In this document: piece after piece, positions 37,851-46,733 of the stretch
Layout of the letters: each line of letters opens with the position of its first letter
Numbering within the stretch: the first letter of the stretch is position 1
NCBI GenBank assembly: GCA_039640495.1
Contig: CP046864.1
Span: forward strand, 2,591,001-2,655,000
From: Rhodobacteraceae bacterium IMCC1335
GTDB lineage: Bacteria; Pseudomonadota; Alphaproteobacteria; Rhodobacterales; Rhodobacteraceae
Length of the DNA: 64,000 nucleotides
Direction: 5' to 3'
Notes under the pieces: generated by a model
Databases searched by the model: none
Told to the model about the DNA's origin: nothing
What the model saw: only the letters and a program-made list of their open reading frames with translations
Position numbers and translations under genes: made by a program

Positions 37851-38531
37851 ATGAAAATCGGCATCTTACAGGCTGGCCACGCCCCTGACGAAATGCGCCC
37901 GCAGACAGAGAATTACGGCGTGCTCTGCGCCAATTTATTAGACGGGCACGGCTTTGACTTCGACGTGTTCAGCGTCGTCAATGAGCAGTTTCCAAAAGAT
38001 GAATTGCAAGCCGATGCCTGGTTGATCACCGGATCGCGCCACGGGGTTTACGAAGATCTGCCCTTTATCAAGCCTTTAAAGGCGCTCATCTTACGCATTG
38101 TTGCTGCGAAAAAACCATTGGTTGGCATATGTTTTGGCCACCAAATCATCGCCCAAACGATGGGTGGGCATGTTGAAAAGTTTTCCGGCGGTTGGAGCAT
38201 CGGCCTGACCGACTATCAATTTGAAGGCCAGAAGGTGCGGATAAACGCTTGGCACCAAGATCAGGTGGTCACTCTGCCCCCAAAAGCGCGCTGCACAGGC
38301 TCTAGCGACTTTTGCAAATACGCCTTCCTCGAATATGAAGACGCTATTTTTTCGCTGCAAGCGCATCCGGAATTCAACAGTGCCTTCATCCAAGGGCTGA
38401 TCCAGTTCCGCGGCCAAAAAACCGTGCCGCAAACATTGCTGGAAACGGCCCAAAGCAAATTATCTGATCCGAATTCAAACGATATTTTAGCAGAAAAAAT
38501 TGCCACATTTTTCAAATCGAAAGCAGGTTAA
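37851..38531 (+). CDS. Class I glutamine amidotransferase-like hydrolase
   Basis: 226 residues with the class I GATase nucleophile in LVGICFGHQIIAQTMGG and the catalytic His-Glu in LQAHPEFN. The start MKIGILQAGHAPDEM is typical of stand-alone GATase proteins of this type in Proteobacteria. It is not a close match to PuuD (gamma-glutamyl-GABA hydrolase), but its place between two gamma-glutamyl ligases suggests the same task: removing glutamate from a gamma-glutamylated intermediate. This is inference from context. Confidence 0.85.
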   Translation: MKIGILQAGHAPDEMRPQTENYGVLCANLLDGHGFDFDVFSVVNEQFPKDELQADAWLITGSRHGVYEDLPFIKPLKALILRIVAAKKPLVGICFGHQIIAQTMGGHVEKFSGGWSIGLTDYQFEGQKVRINAWHQDQVVTLPPKARCTGSSDFCKYAFLEYEDAIFSLQAHPEFNSAFIQGLIQFRGQKTVPQTLLETAQSKLSDPNSNDILAEKIATFFKSKAG

Positions 38532-38532
38532 G

Positions 38533-39900
38533 ATGCCCAGTATTGATGAAATTTTTAAACAAATGCCCAAGGCCGCCTTGGCCTATTTGAAAGATCAAAA
38601 GCTGGATGAGATCGAATGCGTGATCGCCGATTTGCCCGGGATCGCGCGCGGCAAAGCTGTACCAGCAACCAAATTTGCGCGGCAAAACACGTTTTATTTG
38701 CCCGATTCAATCTTTTATCAAACCATCACGGGCGGCTGGGGTGAAGCCGCGGGAGATGGTGGGTTTATCGAACGCGATATGTTGTTGAAACCGGATTATT
38801 CCACCGCAACTGCCGCGCCCTGGACAGGTGATTTTACGCTGCAAGTGATCCATGATGCTTATGACCGAAAAAATGAGCCAATCTTATTTTCCCCCCGCAA
38901 CGTGCTAAAGCGGGTTGTCGAGCTTTACAGAAAAGAGGGTTGGGAACCAGTTGTCGCTCCGGAGATGGAGTTTTTTCTGGTCGCCCGCAATATTGATCCG
39001 GCCAAACCCATCGAAGCCATGATGGGGCGTTCGGGGCGTCCGGCGGCGGCGCGCCAGTCCTATTCTATGACTGCGGTGGATGAATTCGGCCCAGTGATCG
39101 ACGATATTTATGATTTTGCAGAAGCTCAAGGGTTTGAGATTGACGGGATCACCCAAGAAGGCGGCGCCGGTCAGCTGGAAATCAATCTCCGCCATGGAGA
39201 TCCGGTGCGGCTTGCAGATGAAGTATTCTATTTTAAGCGTTTGATACGCGAAGCGGCGCTGCGCCATGATTGCTTTGCTACTTTTATGGCCAAACCAATT
39301 GCCGAAGAACCCGGCAGCGCGATGCATCTTCATCATTCGATCATCGATATCGAAACGGGGGCAAATGTGTTTTCCGGCCCCCAAGGCGGCGAAACAGATT
39401 TGTTTTATAACTTCATCGCAGGGTTGCAAACGCATCTGCCATCGGCGATTGCGGTTCTGGCGCCTTATGTGAATTCCTATCGCCGCTATGTCAAAGACCA
39501 TGCCGCCCCGATTAACCTATCTTGGGCGCGTGACAATCGGACAGCGGGAATCCGCATTCCGATTTCTGAGCCTCAGGCAAGGCGGGTTGAGAACAGGATC
39601 GCGGGGATGGATTGCAACCCCTATTTGGGGATCGCTGTGTCTTTGGCCTGCGGATATTTGGGAATGAAAAATGAATTGCGGCCCTCGAAACAATATCGCG
39701 GCGATGCATATGAGGGGCGCGAAGACCTGCCCCGCGGCATGGGCGAAGCGCTTGGGCTTTTTGAAGACGCGTCCGAATTGCATGAAATTTTAGGATCCGA
39801 ATTTACGCGGGTGTATTCTATCGTAAAACGCGCGGAATATGACGAGTTTTTACAGGTCATTAGCCCCTGGGAGCGCGAACATCTTCTGTTAAACGTATGA
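38533..39900 (+). CDS. Glutamine synthetase-like gamma-glutamyl amine ligase (second copy, PuuA-like)
   Basis: 455-residue GlnA/PuuA-family ligase. It has ECVIADLPGIARGKAVPATKF at the N-terminus and then the active-site segments VAPEMEFFLVAR, QEGGAGQLEINLRHGD, SAMHLHHSIID and RDNRTAGIRIPISEP. It is clearly diverged from the copy at 36486, so the two may act on different amines or form a mixed oligomer. The ATG at 38533 lies one base after the amidotransferase stop codon; upstream in-frame codons fall inside that gene. Confidence 0.9.
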   Translation: MPSIDEIFKQMPKAALAYLKDQKLDEIECVIADLPGIARGKAVPATKFARQNTFYLPDSIFYQTITGGWGEAAGDGGFIERDMLLKPDYSTATAAPWTGDFTLQVIHDAYDRKNEPILFSPRNVLKRVVELYRKEGWEPVVAPEMEFFLVARNIDPAKPIEAMMGRSGRPAAARQSYSMTAVDEFGPVIDDIYDFAEAQGFEIDGITQEGGAGQLEINLRHGDPVRLADEVFYFKRLIREAALRHDCFATFMAKPIAEEPGSAMHLHHSIIDIETGANVFSGPQGGETDLFYNFIAGLQTHLPSAIAVLAPYVNSYRRYVKDHAAPINLSWARDNRTAGIRIPISEPQARRVENRIAGMDCNPYLGIAVSLACGYLGMKNELRPSKQYRGDAYEGREDLPRGMGEALGLFEDASELHEILGSEFTRVYSIVKRAEYDEFLQVISPWEREHLLLNV

Positions 39901-41201
39901 ACCTGCTCGACGCCAATGATCAACCCGGGCAATACCCGCCCAGTTGGTATGCTGCGACTTCGCAATTCTTGCCACCCTTTCCCAGCTTTGAGGGAACCGA
40001 TGATACGGATATTTGCATTATCGGAGCCGGATATACCGGCTTATCAGCGGCGCTGCATTTGGCCGATCAGGGGTGTAGGGTCACGCTTTTAGAGGCGCAG
40101 CGCGTTGGGTTTGGCGCATCGGGGCGTAATGGCGGCCAGTTAGGGTCAGGGCAAAGGTTGGATCAAGAAACCTTGCTGCGTTGGCTGGGGCCACAATCGG
40201 CGGATGCCCTGTGGGATCTGGCGGAAGAAGCTGTAGATTGTAGCAAATCCTTGATTAAACGGCACAATATTGATTGCTTTTTAAAACCCGGCATCGCCGA
40301 ACTGGGGTTTTCAAACGCAGACAGGCAAGACCTTCATCGTGGTGCAGCGTTTTTACATAAGCGCTATGGCTATGATAAGATCACGCTGCTCGATGAAGCG
40401 GCGAGCCAAGCGCTCTGCCCCTCTCCGCTTTATAAGGGCGGGGTTTTGGATCACGGAAGCGCGCATCTGCATCCTTTGCGCTATGTTTTGGGATTGGCAA
40501 AAGCAGCCGCAGCCGCGGGCATTCGCATCTATGAAAATACCCGCGTCACCGATCTAAAAGATGGGGTTAAGCCAACCATCACAACTGCAAACGGGCAGAT
40601 CACCTGCGCGCAGGTAATTTTGGCTTGCAATGGCTATTTAGGCAAACTCCACCCAAAAATAGCCCGGCACGTGATGCCTATAAATAACTTTATTGCCGCA
40701 ACAGAACCGCTGGGCCCGGCAACCACACGCGTATTAACCCAAGATGTGGCGGTTGCAGATACCAAATTCGTGGTGAATTATTTCCGATTGTCGCATGATG
40801 GAAGGTTGCTCTTTGGCGGAGGAGAAAGCTACGGCTATCGCTTTCCCGCCGATATTGCGGCCAAAGTCCGCAAACCGATGTTGAAAATTTTTCCGCATCT
40901 CAAAGATGTTAAACTTGAATATGCATGGGGCGGCACGCTTGGCATCACCATGCGCCGAACGCCCTATTTTGCAAGGATGTCAAAAAACATCATCACAGCT
41001 TCGGGATATTCGGGCCATGGTGTGGGCACCGCGACCCATGCCGGAAAATTAATCGCACAGGCAATTATAGGCCAAGCCAACGGATTTGATACTATGTCGC
41101 AAATTCCTCAGCGCCCATTCCCGGGGGGCCGCTACGCCCGCCTGCCGCTGCTAGTCATGGCCATGACCTGGTACAGTTTGCGCGACCGATTGGGGCTTTA
41201 A
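39897..41201 (+). CDS. puuB: FAD-dependent amine oxidoreductase, gamma-glutamylputrescine oxidase (PuuB)-like
   Basis: 434-residue DAO-family flavoprotein. The FAD-binding motif is DICIIGAGYTGLSAALHLAD, followed by the GFGASGRNGGQLGSGQ segment typical of PuuB. The C-terminal part has YAWGGTLGITMRRTPYF and ASGYSGHGVGTATHAGKLIAQ. PuuB oxidises the free amine end of gamma-glutamylputrescine to the aldehyde, giving H2O2 and ammonia. The start overlaps the preceding ligase stop codon by 4 bases. The aldehyde dehydrogenase and transaminase steps are not in this operon. Confidence 0.9.
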   Translation: MNLLDANDQPGQYPPSWYAATSQFLPPFPSFEGTDDTDICIIGAGYTGLSAALHLADQGCRVTLLEAQRVGFGASGRNGGQLGSGQRLDQETLLRWLGPQSADALWDLAEEAVDCSKSLIKRHNIDCFLKPGIAELGFSNADRQDLHRGAAFLHKRYGYDKITLLDEAASQALCPSPLYKGGVLDHGSAHLHPLRYVLGLAKAAAAAGIRIYENTRVTDLKDGVKPTITTANGQITCAQVILACNGYLGKLHPKIARHVMPINNFIAATEPLGPATTRVLTQDVAVADTKFVVNYFRLSHDGRLLFGGGESYGYRFPADIAAKVRKPMLKIFPHLKDVKLEYAWGGTLGITMRRTPYFARMSKNIITASGYSGHGVGTATHAGKLIAQAIIGQANGFDTMSQIPQRPFPGGRYARLPLLVMAMTWYSLRDRLGL

Positions 41202-41248
41202 CAGGGCCTATGCCGCGGCAAACAGGCTGATATCCCTCGCGGAGACCA

Positions 41249-41839
41249 TTAAGATCCCAGCTTGCTCAGCTTTTCTTGAAGATCCGCCAATTGGCTTTTG
41301 ATTTGCTGCAAATCTTCATCAGCCGCGCTTGACGTTGTAGGCGCGGCCTGTGGCGCTGGGCTTGCCGCTGCGGGATTATCCTCGGCCGTACCTGGCCAGG
41401 CCGCGAAGCCCGATGTCATCGCTTTCACAAACGCCTCTTGCTGCGCGCGCAAAGCATCAAAACCGGGCATTTGCGACAAAGCGTTACCCCCGCCCATATT
41501 TTCAAAAATTTTCGCTTGACCATCGCGCATCATATCAAAAGACATGGCTAAGACCTGCGGCACGATACTCGATGCCTGCGTCGTGTAACTGCGCACCAAA
41601 TCATTCAATACATTGATTGGAAGAACGCTTTCACCGCGGCTTTCATGCTCGGCGATAATTTGCAATAAATATTGGCGGGTTAAATCATCGCCAGACTTCA
41701 AATCAACGATTTGAACGTCGCGCCCGTTACGCACGAAGCCTGCAATATCTTCAAGCGTCACATAATCGCTGGTTTCCGTATTATATAAACGCCGGCTCGC
41801 GTAGCGCTTGATCAACAAAGGTTTATTGGCTGTAGACAC
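41249..41839 (-). CDS. phaR: Polyhydroxyalkanoate synthesis repressor PhaR
   Basis: 196 residues. The N-terminal DNA-binding domain is KPLLIKRYASRRLYNTETSDYVTLEDIAGFVRNGRDVQIVDLKSGDDLTR, diagnostic for PhaR. The following PHB-accumulation domain has LLQIIAEHESRG and LPINVLNDLVRSY, and the C-terminal half is Ala/Pro-rich with a short coiled coil (QQIKSQLADLQEKLSKL). PhaR represses phaP and itself, and is released by binding nascent PHA granules. Candidate operators lie in its own promoter and in those of phaP and phaC/phaZ. Confidence 0.95.
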   Translation of the reverse strand: MSTANKPLLIKRYASRRLYNTETSDYVTLEDIAGFVRNGRDVQIVDLKSGDDLTRQYLLQIIAEHESRGESVLPINVLNDLVRSYTTQASSIVPQVLAMSFDMMRDGQAKIFENMGGGNALSQMPGFDALRAQQEAFVKAMTSGFAAWPGTAEDNPAAASPAPQAAPTTSSAADEDLQQIKSQLADLQEKLSKLGS

Positions 41840-41854
41840 GAAGACCTCCCAAAA

Positions 41855-41868
41855 ATGCAGCAGTGCAG
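41855..41868 (-). promoter_or_regulatory. Candidate PhaR operator in the phaR promoter
   Basis: On the minus strand the sequence is CTGCACTGCTGCAT, 16-29 bases before the phaR ATG. It matches the CTGC-N3-GC(A/T)GCAT pattern of the boxes near phaP and phaC/phaZ, with one change in the second half-site (GCTG for GCAG). This suggests autorepression. Confidence 0.6.
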
Positions 41869-41898
41869 AAAAACATTACGCGCTTGCGGAAAGAAAAG

Positions 41899-41924
41899 AA
41901 AGGGTGCGCCGAAACGCACCCTTT
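41899..41924 (-). terminator. Terminator hairpin between phaP and phaR
   Basis: A perfect 10-base stem (AAAGGGTGCG and CGCACCCTTT, 6-base loop) lies 54 bases after the phaP stop codon. On the minus strand it is followed by CTTTTCTTTCC, a moderate U-rich tail. It should end or reduce the abundant phaP transcript before phaR. Confidence 0.75.
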
Positions 41925-41977
41925 ACTGTAGATTGCCTCTGGGAGGAAAGGCAAACCTATTACATGGACCTATTTGC

Positions 41978-42397
41978 TTAGGCCACCGTTTTTTTGGTGG
42001 CTTTCCTAACCGCAGCAGATGCGTCTTCGCTGAAATCCTTACCCGCGGTCATCATCAAATCAACCGTGTCAGTCTGAACTTTCTTTGCCACTTCAGCAAA
42101 GGCTGCCATATTTTCAGCCGCAACTTCAGCCTGCGCAGAGGCAAACTCTGTCATCGCCTTTACATAATCGGCTGGCTCTGCTTTCGCTTTCGAAATTGCG
42201 CTCAAACGCGACAATGTCTCTTTTGTCCATTTGTTTGAGATTTCAGCGCTTTTTTCCGCAGCTTCCACTGCCACGCTGGCAAATTTCTCATTCAGGGCTG
42301 TCGTGCCTTTCATCGCTTCTTCGAAAGCCTTTGTATCAACAGGAAATGCACCCATCATATCTTTGAAAAAACCCGTCATATCGTTCAAATTTTTCAT
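41978..42397 (-). CDS. phaP: Phasin
   Basis: 139-residue granule-associated protein, Ala/Lys/Glu-rich and entirely helical, with the phasin pattern FASVAVEAAEKSAEISNKWTKETLSRLSAI and KAEPADYVKAMTEFASAQAEVAAENMAAFAEVAKKVQ. The Lys-rich tail (RKATKKTVA) is usual. Phasins coat PHA granules and limit their size. Regulated very probably by PhaR, since two operator-like boxes lie 57-98 bases upstream. Confidence 0.94.
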   Translation of the reverse strand: MKNLNDMTGFFKDMMGAFPVDTKAFEEAMKGTTALNEKFASVAVEAAEKSAEISNKWTKETLSRLSAISKAKAEPADYVKAMTEFASAQAEVAAENMAAFAEVAKKVQTDTVDLMMTAGKDFSEDASAAVRKATKKTVA

Positions 42398-42453
42398 TCT
42401 ACTTTCCTCATTTGGGCGGCAGTATCCGCGATCACTTGACTCTTATATACTTG

Positions 42454-42495
42454 CTGCAGCGCAGCATTGCAAGCTTTTTTTCTGCAATGCAGCAT
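42454..42495 (+). promoter_or_regulatory. Two candidate PhaR operators upstream of phaP
   Basis: CTGCAGCGCAGCAT (42454-42467) and CTGCAATGCAGCAT (42482-42495) are two copies of CTGC-N3-GCAGCAT, 28 bases apart start to start. They lie between phaC and phaP, 57-98 bases before the phaP ATG. The core CTGC-N3-GCAG agrees with the published PhaR site of Paracoccus, as I recall it. Confidence 0.7.
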
Positions 42496-42532
42496 AAAAA
42501 GTTAAACGCTGCGCAATCAACGCCCAAAGCGT

Positions 42533-44317
42533 CTAGAGCCGCACATAACGCCCGGGTGCATCGGGAAGGCTTTCACGCTCAGCTTCGGAAAAATGGCGCG
42601 CGGCGATTTTTTTACCGGACCGACGGTTCAGCCATGCGCTCCAACTGGGCCACCAACTGCCAGAATTAAAATCTGCTGTTTTTTGCCAAACGTCACTAGA
42701 GAGGGCTAAATCTTGATTCGTGAAATGGCCATATTTCTTTTTACTAGGAGGGTTTATAATTCCTGCGATATGGCCTGACTGGGATAAAATAAACTTTTTT
42801 GAGCGGCTGCCCATCCCCTGCACGCCCCGATAACTGTCTTTCCAGGCGGCGATATGATCGGTCTCGCAGCCAATCGCGCATACGGGAACGCTGACATCTT
42901 TTAAATGCAGACGCTCCCCCAGCAGCATTATGCCTTGTGTGGCGAAGGCATCACTTTGGCATAATTCGCGCAAATATTGCACCGCCATCCGCCCGGGAAG
43001 ATTGGTACCATCCCCGTTCCAAAAAAGCAGATCAAACGCCGGCGGCGCTTCGCCCATCATGTAACTTTTTATCGCCGGCTTATAAATCAGATCATTGGCG
43101 CGCAAAAAGCTGAACGTACGCGCCATAACAAAGCTTTTCAGCATACCGCGCTGCGCAACTTCTTGTTCAATCCCATCGACAAAATCATTTTGCAGGAATG
43201 GGGTGAATTCTCCCTGTTGTGAGAAATCCGTTAATGTGGTGAAGAAGCTTGCCGAATTCACCGAAGACTCTCCGCGTTTCTTCAGCAGCGCCAAGGTCAG
43301 CGCTAATGTTGTGCCGCCAATGCAATAGCCAACCGCGTTCACCCGGCTCTGTCCGGTACGCGCTTTCACTTCGCGGATCGCGGTTAAAAACCCATCTTCG
43401 ATATATGTTTCCAACCCAACATCACGGTAACTGTCATCCGGATTCACCCAAGATACCACAAACACGCTAAAGCCCTGCTCTGTCAGCCATTTAATAAGAC
43501 TGTTCTGGGCTTTTAGATCCAAAACGTAAAATTTATTGATCCAAGGCGGAAAAATCAGCAAGGGAATCGCGTAGACACCTTCGCTGGAGGGGCTGTATTG
43601 AAGCAATTCAAACATCCGATTTTCAAAAACAACCTTGCCCGGGCTATTGGCAATATTGACCCCCAATTCGAACACTTTGTCATTTGCCAGCTTCACAACC
43701 AGTTCACCCTGGTTATCCTCTAAATCCGAGATTAGGTTTTCCAACCCATCGATCAAAGATTGACCATCTGTTTCGATCGCGCGTTCCAGCGCATCTGGAT
43801 TGGTGCCAAGAAAATTTGTGGGCGCCATCATATCAATGATTTGATCGGTAAAAAATGACAGGCGTTTTTGTTCGACGGGTGCCAAGCCATCCATGCTGCG
43901 CGCCGCGCTGCGCAAAGCTGCCGCATTTTGCAAATATTGGTCTTTTACAAAACTAAAATAAGGATGGCTCTGCCACATCGGATTGGAAAACCGGGGATCC
44001 GGATTGGTGGCTGATGATTCTTCACCCGCGCTTTGCATTCCGCCAAGGCTTTGCTGCAGCGTTGCAAAATGGCTTAGAGATTTACCCCAATATTCAACTT
44101 GCTGCGCCATTAATCGCGCCGGGTTCTTTACCGCCTCTTCCCAATAAGCATGCGAAGCTTTGACCATCAAATCCGGGCCGGGGCCGCTCAAAGCCGGGGC
44201 GACCGCTTGTTTCTTTTGCACAAGCGTTAAAAAGCGCTGCGACAGCTCTTCCAGCTTGACCAAGTTCTCACTCATTTGGTCAGCTTTTTCTGCAACTGCA
44301 TTGTCTTTTCTTGTCAT
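42533..44317 (-). CDS. phaC: Class I poly(3-hydroxyalkanoate) synthase
   Basis: 594-residue PHA polymerase joining 3-hydroxyacyl-CoA units. The lipase-box-like catalytic site is GYCIGG with nucleophile C332; the usual general-base region appears as GHIAGIINPPSKKKYG, with the catalytic Asp in CETDHIAAW. YSPSSEGVYAIPLLIFPPWINKFYVLDL and FVVSWVNPDDSYRD are also family-typical. The N-terminal 200 residues are the PhaC_N domain. The start at 44317 (MTRKDNAVAEKA) is close to the divergent phaZ. Confidence 0.97.
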   Translation of the reverse strand: MTRKDNAVAEKADQMSENLVKLEELSQRFLTLVQKKQAVAPALSGPGPDLMVKASHAYWEEAVKNPARLMAQQVEYWGKSLSHFATLQQSLGGMQSAGEESSATNPDPRFSNPMWQSHPYFSFVKDQYLQNAAALRSAARSMDGLAPVEQKRLSFFTDQIIDMMAPTNFLGTNPDALERAIETDGQSLIDGLENLISDLEDNQGELVVKLANDKVFELGVNIANSPGKVVFENRMFELLQYSPSSEGVYAIPLLIFPPWINKFYVLDLKAQNSLIKWLTEQGFSVFVVSWVNPDDSYRDVGLETYIEDGFLTAIREVKARTGQSRVNAVGYCIGGTTLALTLALLKKRGESSVNSASFFTTLTDFSQQGEFTPFLQNDFVDGIEQEVAQRGMLKSFVMARTFSFLRANDLIYKPAIKSYMMGEAPPAFDLLFWNGDGTNLPGRMAVQYLRELCQSDAFATQGIMLLGERLHLKDVSVPVCAIGCETDHIAAWKDSYRGVQGMGSRSKKFILSQSGHIAGIINPPSKKKYGHFTNQDLALSSDVWQKTADFNSGSWWPSWSAWLNRRSGKKIAARHFSEAERESLPDAPGRYVRL

Positions 44318-44341
44318 TTCGGCATTTTTCAGTTTATATTT

Positions 44342-44355
44342 CTGCTATGCAGCAT
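44342..44355 (+). promoter_or_regulatory. Candidate PhaR operator between phaC and phaZ
   Basis: CTGCTATGCAGCAT is the fourth copy of the CTGC-N3-GC(A/T)GCAT box. It lies 25-38 bases before the phaC ATG and 68-81 bases before the phaZ ATG, so one site could control both synthesis and breakdown genes. Confidence 0.65.
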
Positions 44356-44422
44356 AACAGCGCCGGATAAAAATTCCAAGCGTCGATGCAAAGCGGCAAA
44401 ATGGATAAGTTTGGAGCAGAAA

Positions 44423-45700
44423 ATGCGGTTTATGGCGAATTATGATTTTATGGAAACCATGCGCAATACCAACCAATGGATTGGTGCAAGCGCACAAGCC
44501 TTTGCCTCAAATCCCGGTTTCGCAATGATGCCTAACCCTGCGCTTGAATGGATGGCCGCCTGGGGGCAAGTAACCGAGCGCAGTTTCCAACGGATGAGCG
44601 TAAAACCCGATTGGGGAATTGATAGCATGCCCGGTGCAGATGGGCGGGACCATTTGGTAGAGCCAAAAGCCGTTTTGAAAGCCCCCTTTGGCGACTTGGT
44701 GCATTTTGACGTACAAGATCGGCCCACCGCGCCGCGAAAAGTGTTGTTGGTGGCACCCATGTCGGGCCATTATGCGACCTTGCTGCGCTCGACAGTGAAA
44801 AGCCTGATCCCCGATTGTGAAGTTTATATCACCGATTGGCATAATGCGCGGGACATTCCTGTATCGGATGGTAAATTCGATATTGAAGATTATACGCTTT
44901 ATTTGGTGGATTATTTGCGCCATCTGGGACCCGACACGCATGTAATCGCCGTGTGCCAACCCGTGCCCTTGGCGCTGGCCGCCACAGCCTATCTGGCGCA
45001 AGAAGATCCAAAAGCCCAGCCCCTCAGCCTGACCTTAATCGGGGGGCCAATTGATCCGGATGCAAACCCAACCGATGTCACTGATTTTGGCCATCGCGTC
45101 ACAATGGGGCAGCTTGAACAGACCCTGATCCAGCGCGTTGGGTTTAAATATGCTGGCGTTGGCCGAAAAGTTTATCCCGGGTTACTTCAATTATCCTCAT
45201 TTATGTCGATGAATGCCGAGCGCCACACGCTGGCCTTTCGCGATCAAGTTTTGAAAGTGATCCGCGGCGAGGCATCGGATCACGATCCGCATAACAAGTT
45301 CTATGACGAATATCTTGCAGTTATGGACATGACCGCTGAATTTTATCTGAGCACCGTTGAACGCATTTTCAAATCGCGCGAGATCGCGCAAAACACGTTT
45401 AGCATCGCGGGTAAGGCGATTGATTTTGGCGCAATAACGGATGTGGCCATCAAAACCGTAGAAGGTGCCAAAGATGATATCTCAGCGCCGGGCCAATGCG
45501 TCGCAGCGCTGGCGCTTTGCACGGGGCTGTCAGCGGATAAGAAAGCCAGCCATTTAGAACCCGATGCCGGGCATTATGGTATTTTTGCTGGCAAAAGTTG
45601 GCGCAACAACATTCGCCCCTTGGTGCTCGAATTTATCGATGCGAACAGCAAACGGCGCCAAGAAACACGCTCCAAAAAAGCAACTCAGCGCAAGGTTTAG
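44423..45700 (+). CDS. phaZ: Intracellular polyhydroxyalkanoate depolymerase
   Basis: 425-residue PhaZ of the intracellular type. Seen: MANYDFMETMRNTNQWIGASAQAF at the start, VLLVAPMSGHYATLLRSTVKSL, CEVYITDWHNARDIPVSDGKFDIEDYTLYLVDYL, the catalytic Cys region VIAVCQPVPLALA, and HLEPDAGHYGIFAGKSWR with the catalytic His. It mobilises stored PHA. The start at 44423 has GGAG 7 bases upstream; the frame is open further up but without family match. Its stop overlaps the end of the convergent Gfo/Idh gene by 4 bases. Confidence 0.95.
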   Translation: MRFMANYDFMETMRNTNQWIGASAQAFASNPGFAMMPNPALEWMAAWGQVTERSFQRMSVKPDWGIDSMPGADGRDHLVEPKAVLKAPFGDLVHFDVQDRPTAPRKVLLVAPMSGHYATLLRSTVKSLIPDCEVYITDWHNARDIPVSDGKFDIEDYTLYLVDYLRHLGPDTHVIAVCQPVPLALAATAYLAQEDPKAQPLSLTLIGGPIDPDANPTDVTDFGHRVTMGQLEQTLIQRVGFKYAGVGRKVYPGLLQLSSFMSMNAERHTLAFRDQVLKVIRGEASDHDPHNKFYDEYLAVMDMTAEFYLSTVERIFKSREIAQNTFSIAGKAIDFGAITDVAIKTVEGAKDDISAPGQCVAALALCTGLSADKKASHLEPDAGHYGIFAGKSWRNNIRPLVLEFIDANSKRRQETRSKKATQRKV

Positions 45701-46671
45701 CCGCGCGCTTTTTGGAAAACCTGATCAATCATCCGTTGCGTGCCTTGTGAAAACTCTAACGGACAAGCATAGTCCGCGCCCTCATGAAGGCTGGCCTGAA
45801 ACGCTTCAAGCTGGCGCGTATAATGGTTCTCATTTGGAAAGCGTTTGACTTGTTTCGCCTCGCCCCCTTGGTGCAGTTCAACCTCTGCCTGTCCAAAAAC
45901 CTGCGGATTGAAAGGCGCGGTGAGGCGAATAAACCCATTGGTTCCATGAAAATTCATTTCCTGCCGCGCATCCATGCGCATTGATGTCACGCCCATAAAC
46001 CGAAAGCCGGGAAATTGCGCCGTGACGCCAGCCCAAACATCTACCCCGTTTTCCCACGTTATCGTGGCGTCCAAAATCGTCTCAGGCTCTTGTCCGGTCA
46101 CATAGCGCGCACTGCCAAATGTATAAACCCCGATATCGGGCAAACTGCCGCCACCCGTATCCGGTCGGTTGCGGATATTAGCCACATCTTCTGCGTTATT
46201 ATATGAAAAGACGCCATCGACCTGCACCAGATCTCCGATCACACCGCTTTCAAAAAGTGCCTTTGCGTACTGCCATTGTGGATGATGAACGATCATATAA
46301 GCTTCGACCAGCATCAAACCCGCGCTGTCGCGCAGCGCAATAAGCTCATCAATTTCCGACGCCTGCATCGCAATCGGTTTTTCGCATAAAACATGCTTGC
46401 CAGCGGCAATGGCTTTTTTGACCCATGCCACATGCAGATGGTTGGGCAAGGGAATATAGACAGCGTCAATATCAGGATCGTTCAAAACGGCGTCATAACT
46501 GTTATGCACTTTCAGCCCAGGGGCTAGGGCTTTGAACGGAGCTGCTTTTGCACCATCCGAGGTGCCAAGCGCCACCAATTCTGTGTTGCGGGCCAGTTGC
46601 ATCGCCGGCGCCATATGCTGTTTGGCGAAGTTAGCCGCCCCCAATATTCCCCAGCGCACTGTCTTCGTCAT
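45697..46671 (-). CDS. Gfo/Idh/MocA family oxidoreductase
   Basis: 324-residue NAD(P)-dependent oxidoreductase. Rossmann fold WGILGAANFAKQHMAPAM at the N-terminus, then DAVYIPLPNHLHVAWVKKAIAAGKHVLCEKPIAM with the catalytic Lys in the EKP motif. The C-terminal alpha/beta domain has GGGSLPDIGVYTFGSARYV. Members act on sugars, inositols and related polyols; the substrate is not evident. It is a single gene, convergent with phaZ. Confidence 0.9.
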   Translation of the reverse strand: MTKTVRWGILGAANFAKQHMAPAMQLARNTELVALGTSDGAKAAPFKALAPGLKVHNSYDAVLNDPDIDAVYIPLPNHLHVAWVKKAIAAGKHVLCEKPIAMQASEIDELIALRDSAGLMLVEAYMIVHHPQWQYAKALFESGVIGDLVQVDGVFSYNNAEDVANIRNRPDTGGGSLPDIGVYTFGSARYVTGQEPETILDATITWENGVDVWAGVTAQFPGFRFMGVTSMRMDARQEMNFHGTNGFIRLTAPFNPQVFGQAEVELHQGGEAKQVKRFPNENHYTRQLEAFQASLHEGADYACPLEFSQGTQRMIDQVFQKARG

Positions 46672-46733
46672 TATATATTCTCCCGATTGCCTTTTTCCTT
46701 CAGGCTAGCGGGTTTTAGTGATCCGCAAAAGCC

